A DNA stretch of 55,754 nucleotides from Candidatus Omnitrophota bacterium. Its GTDB lineage: Bacteria; Omnitrophota; Gorgyraeia; Aquiviventales; Aquiviventaceae. The notes below the pieces were generated by a model, which was not told the origin of the DNA, searched no databases, and saw only the letters and a program-made list of their open reading frames with translations. Below are positions 18,447-25,293 of the stretch, piece after piece; position 1 is the first letter of the stretch; the number at the start of each line of letters is the position of its first letter. The DNA lies in the NCBI GenBank assembly GCA_023247215.1, contig JAHFGX010000003.1, positions 1-55,754 on the forward strand. The letters are read 5' to 3'. Both the position numbers and the translations under genes were made by a program.

Positions 18447-19328
18447 ATGCCCCAACACCTGATCCCGTTTACGAAGATGGCCGGCACCGGCAATGATTTC
18501 CTGATCGTCAGGCCTGAGGCGCGCCTGCGCCGCCGGCTCGGGGCGCAGTGGGCGGCGGCGGCGCGGCAGTGGTGCGACCGCCGGCTCGGGGTCGGGGCGG
18601 ACGGGCTGCTGGTGATCGAGCCGTCGCGCCGCGCAGACGGCCGGATGCGGATCTTCAACGCCGACGGCTCTGAGGCCGAGATGTGCGGCAACGGCGCCCG
18701 GTGCGTCGCCCGGTACTTGATCAGCGCGTCACCGCGCGGCACGCGCGGGCACGCGGTGGTGGACACATGCGCGGGCGTGTTGCGCGCCGACGTGCGCGGC
18801 GACCACGTGGCGATCACGATGCCGGCGCCGCGCGACCTGCGCCTGGGCGTGCCGGTGCAGCTCCGCGGCCGGCGGCTGCATGTCCACTCCATCAACACCG
18901 GCGTGCCGCATGCCGTCGTGCCGGTGGCCTCCCTGGGCCGCATGGATGTGGATTCGCTCGGGCGGCAGCTGCGCTTCCACCCGGCCTTTCAGCCGGCCGG
19001 CGCCAACGTGAATTTTGTGGAGGCCGATGCCCGGCACCCGGATCGCGTCAAGATCCGGACCTACGAACGCGGTGTTGAAGGCGAGACGCTGGCCTGCGGA
19101 ACGGGCGCCACGGCCTCGGCCATTCTCTATGCGGTTGCGAATGAAACGAACGGCGCATCAGGCCGACGGCGGGTTGAAGTGGAGACGCAAGGCGGGGACA
19201 CGCTGGCAATTTCGTTTGCGGTGCGGCGCTCAGCTGGACGGTGGCAGGTTGGCGACGTGGTGCTGGAGGGCGCGGTGCGGTGGATTTGCCAGGGTGTTGT
19301 GCCTTGGCCAATAAAAGGTGGTCGATGA
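18447..19328 (+). CDS. dapF: Diaminopimelate epimerase
   Basis: Interconverts LL- and meso-diaminopimelate, needed because DapL delivers the LL form. The 293-residue protein has TKMAGTGNDFLIV at the N terminus, the two catalytic cysteines C80 in EMCGNGARC and C217 in LACGTGATA, and FNADGSEAE. Length is slightly above the typical 275. It is spaced 4 bases from lysA and overlaps dapA by ATGA. Confidence 0.96.
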   Translation: MPQHLIPFTKMAGTGNDFLIVRPEARLRRRLGAQWAAAARQWCDRRLGVGADGLLVIEPSRRADGRMRIFNADGSEAEMCGNGARCVARYLISASPRGTRGHAVVDTCAGVLRADVRGDHVAITMPAPRDLRLGVPVQLRGRRLHVHSINTGVPHAVVPVASLGRMDVDSLGRQLRFHPAFQPAGANVNFVEADARHPDRVKIRTYERGVEGETLACGTGATASAILYAVANETNGASGRRRVEVETQGGDTLAISFAVRRSAGRWQVGDVVLEGAVRWICQGVVPWPIKGGR

Positions 19329-20269
19329 CACAGCGGCTGAGAGGCTCGATGGTGGCGTTGGTTACGCCCTTCCGGGGCGGACGCCTGGATGAGCCTGCCT
19401 TGAAGCGCCTGGTGGAATTCCAAATTGAGAACGGCACGCAGGCCATCGTGCCCTGCGGCACGACCGGGGAATCCGCCACGCTCTCCCATGAAGAGCACGA
19501 CCGGGTCATCGAGCTGGTCATCCAGGCCGTGCGCGGCCGGATTCCGGTCATCGCCGGCACCGGGTCCAACAATACGCAGGAAGCCATCCGGCTGACGCGG
19601 CATGCCAAGCAGGCCGGCGCCGATGCCGCGCTGCTCATCTCCCCGTATTACAACAAGCCGACCCAGCGGGGACTGTATCTCCACTTCAAAGCGGTGGCGG
19701 AGGCGGTGGAGATCCCGCTCGTGCTCTACAACATCGCCTCGCGCACCGGCGTCAATATTGAGCCGGACACGCTCGCGCGGTTGGCGGCGGACGTGCCGTC
19801 AATCGTAGCGGTCAAAGAATCGAGCGGCAATTTGGAGCAGATGAGCCGGATCCTGCAGGTGACGGGACATCGCCTCGCGCTGATCTCCGGCGACGACGGC
19901 TTGACCTTGCCGGTGCTGGCGATCGGCGGTGTCGGGGTGATCTCGGTCGTGGCCAATCTCGTGCCGGCGGATGTGGCTGGCATGGTCCGCGCGTTCGAGC
20001 AAGGGAAGCTGCAGGACGCCCAAGCCCGGCATGAGCGCTTGTTGCCGCTGGTCAAAGCGCTGTTCGTGGAGACCAACCCGATTCCGGTCAAAACGGCGAT
20101 GGGCCTCCTCGGCCTGATCGAACCGTCGCTGCGCTTGCCCCTCTGCGAGATGGAGAGCGGGAACCTGGACAAGCTGACTGCGGCCCTGCGGGCCTATGGG
20201 TTGCTGAACGCAGCAGGGTCACGTCGTGTTCCCGGGCGCCGCTCAAAGGTGAAAGCCCATGCCGGTTAA
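19325..20269 (+). CDS. dapA: 4-hydroxy-tetrahydrodipicolinate synthase
   Basis: Condenses pyruvate with aspartate semialdehyde, the first lysine-specific step. The 314-residue class I aldolase has the GTTGES motif (residues 45-50), tyrosine Y136 in LVLYNIASRTG and the Schiff-base lysine K164 in VAVKESSGN. The start is at ATG 19325, overlapping the dapF stop and preceded by AGGTGG. A basic 15-20 residue tail (SRRVPGRRSKVKAHAG) extends beyond the usual end and overlaps dapB by 11 bases. Confidence 0.96.
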   Translation: MTQRLRGSMVALVTPFRGGRLDEPALKRLVEFQIENGTQAIVPCGTTGESATLSHEEHDRVIELVIQAVRGRIPVIAGTGSNNTQEAIRLTRHAKQAGADAALLISPYYNKPTQRGLYLHFKAVAEAVEIPLVLYNIASRTGVNIEPDTLARLAADVPSIVAVKESSGNLEQMSRILQVTGHRLALISGDDGLTLPVLAIGGVGVISVVANLVPADVAGMVRAFEQGKLQDAQARHERLLPLVKALFVETNPIPVKTAMGLLGLIEPSLRLPLCEMESGNLDKLTAALRAYGLLNAAGSRRVPGRRSKVKAHAG

Positions 20270-21020
20270 GCTGGTGATCACAGGATGCGGCGGCCGCATG
20301 GGCGCGCGCATCGCCCAATTGGCGCTGGCGGATCACGCCACGGCGGTGGCGGGAGCCGTGGAAGCCCGCGGCCACCGCGCCGTCGGGCAAGATCTTGGCG
20401 CGCTGCTGGGGCAGCCGGCGCTGGGCGTGCGCATCACGGACGATCTGGACGCGGCGCTGAAATCCGCGGACGTGCTGATTGAGTTCACCGAGCCGGCCGC
20501 CACCGTGGCGAACGTGCAGGCCGCCAGCGCGCTCAAGAAAGCCGTGGTCATCGGGACCACGGGGTTGACCGACGCCCAAGCGCAGGCCATCCGCCAGGCC
20601 GCCGCCCGCGTGCCGATCGTCTGGAGCCCGAATATGAGCATCGGCGTGAATGTGCTCTTCGAGCTGGCGAAACTGGCCGCGCAGCGGCTGGGGCCGGCAT
20701 ACGATGTCGAGGTTGTCGAGGCGCATCACCGCGCCAAGAAAGATGCGCCCAGCGGCACGGCCAAGCGATTAGTCGAGGTGATTGCGCAGGCGCGCCAGGT
20801 GCCGGCGGCCTCCATCCCGGCGCACGCGATCCGCGCGGGCGACATCGTGGGCGACCATACGGTGGTGCTGGCCGGCCCGGCGGAGCGGCTGGAGCTGACC
20901 CACCGCGCCCACAGCCGGGACGTGTTCGCAGGCGGCGCGTTGCGGGCGGCTCGCTGGGTCGTGGGACAGCCGCCGGGGTTGTACGACATGAGCCACGTGC
21001 TGCTCAACGGAGTGAAGTAG
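20259..21020 (+). CDS. dapB: 4-hydroxy-tetrahydrodipicolinate reductase
   Basis: NAD(P)H-dependent reduction to tetrahydrodipicolinate. The 253-residue protein has the dinucleotide motif GCGGRMG (residues 9-15), VIGTTGLT, SPNMSIGVN, and the substrate/catalytic motif EAHHRAKKDAPSGTA. Length is normal. It overlaps dapA by 11 bases and lies 4 bases before dapL. Confidence 0.96.
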   Translation: MPVKLVITGCGGRMGARIAQLALADHATAVAGAVEARGHRAVGQDLGALLGQPALGVRITDDLDAALKSADVLIEFTEPAATVANVQAASALKKAVVIGTTGLTDAQAQAIRQAAARVPIVWSPNMSIGVNVLFELAKLAAQRLGPAYDVEVVEAHHRAKKDAPSGTAKRLVEVIAQARQVPAASIPAHAIRAGDIVGDHTVVLAGPAERLELTHRAHSRDVFAGGALRAARWVVGQPPGLYDMSHVLLNGVK

Positions 21021-21024
21021 TCTG

Positions 21025-22203
21025 ATGGTCGAGGTGGGGTTGACCGTGCAAAAAGCCAAGCGCTTGCAGGCACTGCCACCCTATCTCTTCGTCGAGCTGG
21101 ACCGCGCCCGACGGAAGCTCCAGGCCGCCGGCCACGACGTGATTGATTTGGGCGTGGGCGATCCGGATCTCCCGACTCCTCGTCCGGTGATTGAGCGGCT
21201 CGCCCAGGCGGCTCAGGACCCGGCGAACCACCGCTACAGCTTTACGGAAGGGCTGGGCGTGTTGCGCCAGGCCATTGCCGCGTGGTATCTCAAGCGGTTT
21301 CGCGTGTCCTTGGACCCGGCCACGGAAATCCTGCCGCTGCTGGGATCAAAGGAGGGGATTGCGCACCTGCCGTGGGCCGTGGTGAATCCAGGCGAAGCGG
21401 TGCTGGTGCCGGACCCGTGCTATCCGCCCTATCGCAGCGGCGCCATTCTGGCGGAAGCAGAAGTGATTAGTATGCCCCTGCGCGCTGAGATGGACTTCCT
21501 TCCGGACTTGGGCGACATCAATCAGCGCGCCGCGCACCGGTCCAAGCTGATGTTCCTGAATTATCCCAACAACCCGACGGCGGCCGTGGCTTCCGACGCC
21601 TTCTTTCAGGAAGCGGTCGAGCTGGCCCGGTCGTACGAGATCTTGATCGCGCACGATGCCGCGTACTCGGAGCTGGCCTTCGACGGCTACCGTCCCGCGA
21701 GCTTCCTGCAAGTGCCGGGCGCCAAAGAGGTCGGCATTGAGTTTCATAGCATCTCGAAGACGTTTCAAATGACCGGCTGGCGGGTCGGCTGGGCCTGCGG
21801 CAACGCCACGGCGATTGCCGCGCTCAACCAATTGAAGACGAACCTCGATTCCGGCATCTTCCAGCCGGTCCAGTATGCGGCGATCGCGGCGCTGGAGATG
21901 GATGAACAGCCCCTGCGCGAAGTGTGCGCCGTCTATCAGCAGCGCCGGGATGCCGTTGTGGACGGCTTGGCCCAAGCCGGATGGGCGATTCCGAAGCCGA
22001 GCGCGACCTTTTACCTCTGGGCGCCGGTGCCCGGCGGGGTATCGTCCATGGATTTTGCCCGCCGGGTCCTGGAGCAAGCCCATGTGGTCATCACGCCGGG
22101 CAGCGGGTTCGGGCCCAGCGGCGAAGGGTTCGTGCGGTTCTCCCTGACGGTGCCAGTCGAGCGGCTTCGGGAAGCCGTGGCGCGCATCGCCAAGGTCTTG
22201 TAA
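21025..22203 (+). CDS. dapL: LL-diaminopimelate aminotransferase
   Basis: Converts tetrahydrodipicolinate directly to LL-diaminopimelate with glutamate, replacing DapD, DapC and DapE. The 392-residue class I aminotransferase has DLGVGDPDLPTP, LNYPNNPTAAVAS, AYSELAFDGYRP and the PLP lysine K245 in HSISKTFQMTGWRVG. Position directly after dapF-dapA-dapB, and the absence of dapC/D/E, support DapL rather than a general aspartate aminotransferase. This route is known from plants, Chlamydiae and other PVC-group bacteria, among others. Confidence 0.9.
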   Translation: MVEVGLTVQKAKRLQALPPYLFVELDRARRKLQAAGHDVIDLGVGDPDLPTPRPVIERLAQAAQDPANHRYSFTEGLGVLRQAIAAWYLKRFRVSLDPATEILPLLGSKEGIAHLPWAVVNPGEAVLVPDPCYPPYRSGAILAEAEVISMPLRAEMDFLPDLGDINQRAAHRSKLMFLNYPNNPTAAVASDAFFQEAVELARSYEILIAHDAAYSELAFDGYRPASFLQVPGAKEVGIEFHSISKTFQMTGWRVGWACGNATAIAALNQLKTNLDSGIFQPVQYAAIAALEMDEQPLREVCAVYQQRRDAVVDGLAQAGWAIPKPSATFYLWAPVPGGVSSMDFARRVLEQAHVVITPGSGFGPSGEGFVRFSLTVPVERLREAVARIAKVL

Positions 22204-22240
22204 TTCCTCGTTCGGCGGCATCCCCGCCAGCACCCAGCGC

Positions 22241-22723
22241 ATGGCACGCGTATTTCTCGGCCTCGGATCCAACGAAGGCGACCGTGCTTCATATATTTCC
22301 CAGGCCGTGCAGCGCTTGAGCGCCACCCCGGGCATCCGTGTTGTCCAGGCGGCGCCCCTCTATGAAACAGCCCCAGTGGGCGGCCCGCCCCAGCCGGATT
22401 ATCTGAATACCGCGGTGGAAATAGAAACCAGCCTGGAGCCGGAGCCCTTGTTGGCGGCGCTGAGGGCGTTGGAGCAGGCGCTTGGACGCTCGTCTTCGGA
22501 GGTTCGGTGGGGGCCGCGGCCCATTGACCTGGATATCTTGGTGTATGAGGATCGCGTGATGACCACGCCCGCCCTGACCATTCCGCACCCGCGCATGCAC
22601 GAGCGGCGATTCGTCTTGGAGCCGCTGGCGCAGTTGGCGCCGGGGCTTCGGCATCCGCTCCTGGGTCAATCCATTGACGAGTTGTTGAAGGCCAGCCATA
22701 TTCAGGAGCAGGAATGCAGATAA
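22241..22723 (+). CDS. folK: 2-amino-4-hydroxy-6-hydroxymethyldihydropteridine pyrophosphokinase (HPPK)
   Basis: Transfers pyrophosphate from ATP to hydroxymethyl-dihydropterin in folate synthesis. The 160-residue protein begins RVFLGLGSNEGDR, has the YETAPVGGPPQPDYLN loop, RWGPRPIDLDIL with the metal-binding aspartates, and PHPRMHERRFVLEPL. Length is typical. A 37-base gap separates it from dapL, and its end overlaps panC by 10 bases. No other folate gene is in the window. Confidence 0.95.
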   Translation: MARVFLGLGSNEGDRASYISQAVQRLSATPGIRVVQAAPLYETAPVGGPPQPDYLNTAVEIETSLEPEPLLAALRALEQALGRSSSEVRWGPRPIDLDILVYEDRVMTTPALTIPHPRMHERRFVLEPLAQLAPGLRHPLLGQSIDELLKASHIQEQECR

Positions 22724-23562
22724 TTCGCTCGCTCGGGCGGATGGTGAAGGCCGCGCAGTCTGCGCGGCGGGCAGGGAAGACCATCGGGTTTGTCCCGACG
22801 ATGGGCGCGCTGCATGAGGGGCACCTGAGCCTGATCCGCGCCGCGCGCCGCGCGCACGACGTGGTGATCGTCAGCATCTTCGTCAACCCGCTGCAGTTCG
22901 GGCCGCGCGAGGATTATCGCCGGTATCCGAGGCCGTTTCGGCGCGACTCGGCGCTGGCGAAGCGGGCCGGCTGCGATGTGATCTTTGCGCCGACGGCCGC
23001 GGCGATGTATCCTGCGGGCCGCCGCACGATCGTGGACGTGACAGGGTTGAGCGAGCAGCTTGAGGGCGCTGCGCGTCCCGGCCATTTTCGCGGGGTCGCC
23101 ACCGTCGTGACGAAGCTGTTCCATCTCGTCCAGCCCACCACGGCGTATGTCGGCCAGAAAGATTATCAGCAGGCGCGCCTCATCCAACGCCTGGTGGAGG
23201 ACCTCAATCTTCCGCTGCGCGTCAAGGTGCTGCCGACGGTCCGGGAGCGCGACGGGCTGGCCATGAGCTCGCGCAATGTGTACCTCACGGCGGAACAGCG
23301 ATGGGAAGCTCCGGTCCTGGCGCGTGCGCTTCGGGCCGCGGCGGCGGAGATCCATCGGGGCACGCGGCGCGCCTCAACCGTGCGCGCCCGCTTCGCCCGC
23401 GCGATCGCCGAGGCTCCCCATGCGCGCCTGGACCGCCTCGATGTGGTGGACGCGTCCACCCTCCAGCCGCTCACCCGCCTGCGGGGGCGCGTGGCGATTC
23501 TCGCCGCCGTCCGCCTGGGACGCACGCGACTCATTGACAACATTCTCGTCGCTGTGCCATAA
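22714..23562 (+). CDS. panC: Pantothenate synthetase
   Basis: ATP-dependent condensation of pantoate and beta-alanine. The 282-residue protein has the nucleotide motif PTMGALHEGHLSLIR, FVNPLQFGPREDYRRYPR, GHFRGVATVVTKLF, FGQKDYQQ-like VGQKDYQQ, and the KMSKS-like MSSRNVYL. Length is standard. The gene end contains the promoter for panD, whose product supplies the beta-alanine. Confidence 0.96.
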   Translation: MQIIRSLGRMVKAAQSARRAGKTIGFVPTMGALHEGHLSLIRAARRAHDVVIVSIFVNPLQFGPREDYRRYPRPFRRDSALAKRAGCDVIFAPTAAAMYPAGRRTIVDVTGLSEQLEGAARPGHFRGVATVVTKLFHLVQPTTAYVGQKDYQQARLIQRLVEDLNLPLRVKVLPTVRERDGLAMSSRNVYLTAEQRWEAPVLARALRAAAAEIHRGTRRASTVRARFARAIAEAPHARLDRLDVVDASTLQPLTRLRGRVAILAAVRLGRTRLIDNILVAVP

Positions 23563-23563
23563 T
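23534..23563 (+). promoter_or_regulatory. Sigma-70 promoter for panD
   Basis: TTGACA at 23534-23539, an 18-base spacer and CATAAT at 23558-23563, overlapping the last codons of panC. The expected start is about 15 bases before the panD ATG. This would allow panD-nadX to be expressed apart from the long upstream run. Confidence 0.6.
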
Positions 23564-23584
23564 GCCCTCGACGAGACACCGACG

Positions 23585-23968
23585 ATGCTTCGCACAGTCT
23601 GTAAATCCAAACTGCATGGCGCGCACGTGACGGAGGCCAACCTCCAGTACACGGGCAGCCTGACGCTGGATCCGCTGCTGATGCAGGCGGCCGACCTGGT
23701 CCCTTACGAACAGGTGCACGTGGTCAATGTGAACAACGGCGCCCGGTTCGAGACCTACTGCATTGAGGGCGCGCCGGGGTCCGGCACCGTCTGCCTCAAC
23801 GGGGCGGCCGCCCGCCTGGCCGTCGTGGAAGACAAGCTCATCGTGCTGTCATACGCCCACGTGACCGAAGAGGAGCTGGCTCAATTGGCCCCGAAGTTCG
23901 TGTTCCTCGATCAGGACAACCGCGTCGTCCGGATCGCGACCACCGAACTGGCGCATCAGATTGAATAA
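23585..23968 (+). CDS. panD: Aspartate 1-decarboxylase
   Basis: Pyruvoyl enzyme making beta-alanine from aspartate. The 127-residue proenzyme has the self-cleavage site Gly24-Ser25 in LQYTGSLTLD, the KLHGAHVTEA N terminus, the VNNGARFETYCI segment and GAAARL. Length is normal. ATG 23585 gives the correct N terminus MLRTVCKSKLH. It has its own promoter, and no strong ribosome-binding site lies in the short leader. The maturation factor PanZ is not seen. Confidence 0.96.
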   Translation: MLRTVCKSKLHGAHVTEANLQYTGSLTLDPLLMQAADLVPYEQVHVVNVNNGARFETYCIEGAPGSGTVCLNGAAARLAVVEDKLIVLSYAHVTEEELAQLAPKFVFLDQDNRVVRIATTELAHQIE

Positions 23969-23977
23969 TTGTTGGGC

Positions 23978-24805
23978 ATGACCCGCGTGGGGCTTGTCGG
24001 GTGCGGGACGATTGGAACAGTCCTGGCGCAAACGATCGAGCGTGACTATTCTCGCCGTGCCACCATCGTGGCCTTGCATGATCACCTCCCAGCCCAAGCC
24101 AGCGCGCTTCAGCACCGGTTGGCGTCTCATCCTTCCATCCTCTCCTTGCCTCAATTGGTCCGGCGCAGCGACCTGGTCATCGAAGCGGCTGCCGCCTCAG
24201 CGGCTTCGCGCGTGGCCCAGTTGGCCCTTCAGGCGCATCGCCACGTCCTGATCATGAGCAGCGGCGGCTTACTGGCGGACCTGGGATGGCAGCGGATTGC
24301 GCGCCGCTCCCGCGGCCGCCTCTACGTGCCCAGCGGCGGGGTGAGCGGGCTGGACGGCGTCAAGGCTGTGGCGACCGGCGCGCTTCGGCGCGTGAGCTTG
24401 ACCACGCGCAAACCGCCTGCCGGATTGATGTCCGCCCCGTTCGTGCAGCGCCGCCGGATGGATCTGCGCCGCCTGCGCCGTCCCCGGCTCCTCTTTGAAG
24501 GGTCGCCTCGCGAAGCCGTCAGGGCATTTCCCCAGAACACCAACGTCGCAGCCACCCTCGCCTTGGCCTGCCTGTTGCAGGCGCCGGCCCGGTCGCGCCG
24601 GCCGGCCATCCGGGTGCGGGTGGTGGCGGATCCCTCGCTGCGCTGCAACGTGCACGAGGTCGAAGTGGACGGCGAGGTCGGCCGGGTGTCCTGCCGGATT
24701 GAGAGCCGCCCATCCTCGACGAATCCGAAAACCAGCGAGGTCGCCATCCGGTCGGCCCAGGTCGTCCTCCGGCAGATGTTTGGATCGGTTCAGGTCGGCA
24801 CGTAA
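23978..24805 (+). CDS. nadX: L-aspartate dehydrogenase
   Basis: Oxidises aspartate to iminoaspartate, which feeds quinolinate and NAD synthesis in organisms lacking or supplementing NadB. The 275-residue protein has the N-terminal Rossmann motif GLVGCGTIGTVLA, SSGGLLADL, a PSGGVSGLDGVKA motif, FPQNTNVAATLALA, and the C-terminal signature RCNVHEVEVDGEVG followed by NPKTSEVA, all typical of the AspDH/DUF108 fold. ATG 23978 is preferred to the TTG codons at 23969/23972. It follows panD by 9 bases, so two aspartate-consuming enzymes are adjacent. nadA and nadC are not in the window. Confidence 0.9.
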   Translation: MTRVGLVGCGTIGTVLAQTIERDYSRRATIVALHDHLPAQASALQHRLASHPSILSLPQLVRRSDLVIEAAAASAASRVAQLALQAHRHVLIMSSGGLLADLGWQRIARRSRGRLYVPSGGVSGLDGVKAVATGALRRVSLTTRKPPAGLMSAPFVQRRRMDLRRLRRPRLLFEGSPREAVRAFPQNTNVAATLALACLLQAPARSRRPAIRVRVVADPSLRCNVHEVEVDGEVGRVSCRIESRPSSTNPKTSEVAIRSAQVVLRQMFGSVQVGT

Positions 24806-24849
24806 GCGTGGAGCGGAGAACACCAGCGATAGGAAGGGGGTGACTACAC

Positions 24850-24984
24850 GTGGCTGAGAAAGTGGCAAAGGTTGGGGTGAAGAAGGCTCGAGGGTACCTC
24901 TACTTTGTCGACAAGCAGGGCGACATCTCCCGGGCCAAGATGGCTCGCGGCGGACAGAAGCGTCGCGGCAGTCGACGACGATAA
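24850..24984 (+). CDS. Small basic protein (44 residues), conserved-looking, function unknown
   Basis: A GTG-started ORF too short for usual cut-offs. AAGGGGGTGA, almost the full anti-Shine-Dalgarno complement, lies 6 bases before the GTG and is the strongest ribosome-binding site I see in the window. The product has a lysine-rich start, a central YLYFVDKQGDISRAKM core and an arginine-rich tail (QKRRGSRRR), suggesting nucleic-acid or ribosome binding. I believe similar short proteins with a YLYF(V/I)DKxGDISRAKM core occur in other deep-branching bacteria, but cannot check that. A terminator-like hairpin follows 13 bases later, so it is probably the last gene of its transcript. Confidence 0.75.
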   Translation: MAEKVAKVGVKKARGYLYFVDKQGDISRAKMARGGQKRRGSRRR

Positions 24985-24997
24985 CGTAAGTCACCTC

Positions 24998-25047
24998 CAC
25001 AGCCCTCGTTGGTCGCCCACCGGCGGCCGGCGGGGGCTGTGTGTTTC
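24998..25047 (+). terminator. Intrinsic terminator-like hairpin after the 44-residue gene
   Basis: CACAGCCC at 24998-25005 pairs with GGGCTGTG at 25034-25041 across a GC-rich loop, followed by TGTTTCTT. The T-run is interrupted, so strength is uncertain, but position right after a stop codon fits a terminator. Confidence 0.6.
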
Positions 25048-25078
25048 TTATGCTCGGAGGTTCAGCTCGCCTCGCCGC

Positions 25079-25257
25079 TGGGCGCCCCCACCGTGGGCGC
25101 CTGCGCTCCACTGATTTTCTCGCTCGTCCCGCCTACGGCGGGACACCATGGCCGCTCGAAAATCAGAGGCGCGGCTCCGCTGACCTCCTCGCGGAACGCA
25201 GCACCTTTGAAGTGATCCGGCGAGGTCGAGGCGCGGCTCTATCGGCCTCCTCGCCGA
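25079..25257. repeat. Hairpin- and repeat-rich spacer upstream of uvrA
   Basis: This spacer holds no gene. It contains three nested or neighbouring palindromes: GGCGCCC/GGGCGCC around 25081-25101; a perfect 8-bp stem GTCCCGCC-TAC-GGCGGGAC at 25126-25144; and an outer arm CTGATTTTC (25111-25119) matching GAAAATCAG (25158-25166). Downstream, a roughly 30-base imperfect direct repeat beginning GAGGCGCGGCTC lies at 25166-25195 and 25228-25257. It could be a decayed mobile or REP-like element; I see no terminal repeats or transposase. Confidence 0.5.
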
Positions 25258-25278
25258 CGAGTGAGGCGTAAGCGTTTT

Positions 25279-25287
25279 TGGTATAAT
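25279..25287 (+). promoter_or_regulatory. Extended -10 promoter (TGGTATAAT) abutting uvrA
   Basis: TG at 25279-25280, one base, then a perfect TATAAT at 25282-25287. The uvrA ATG starts at 25294, six bases after the box, which is where transcription itself should start. No LexA box was recognised nearby and no ribosome-binding site exists. Confidence 0.6.
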
Positions 25288-25293
25288 TTGACG

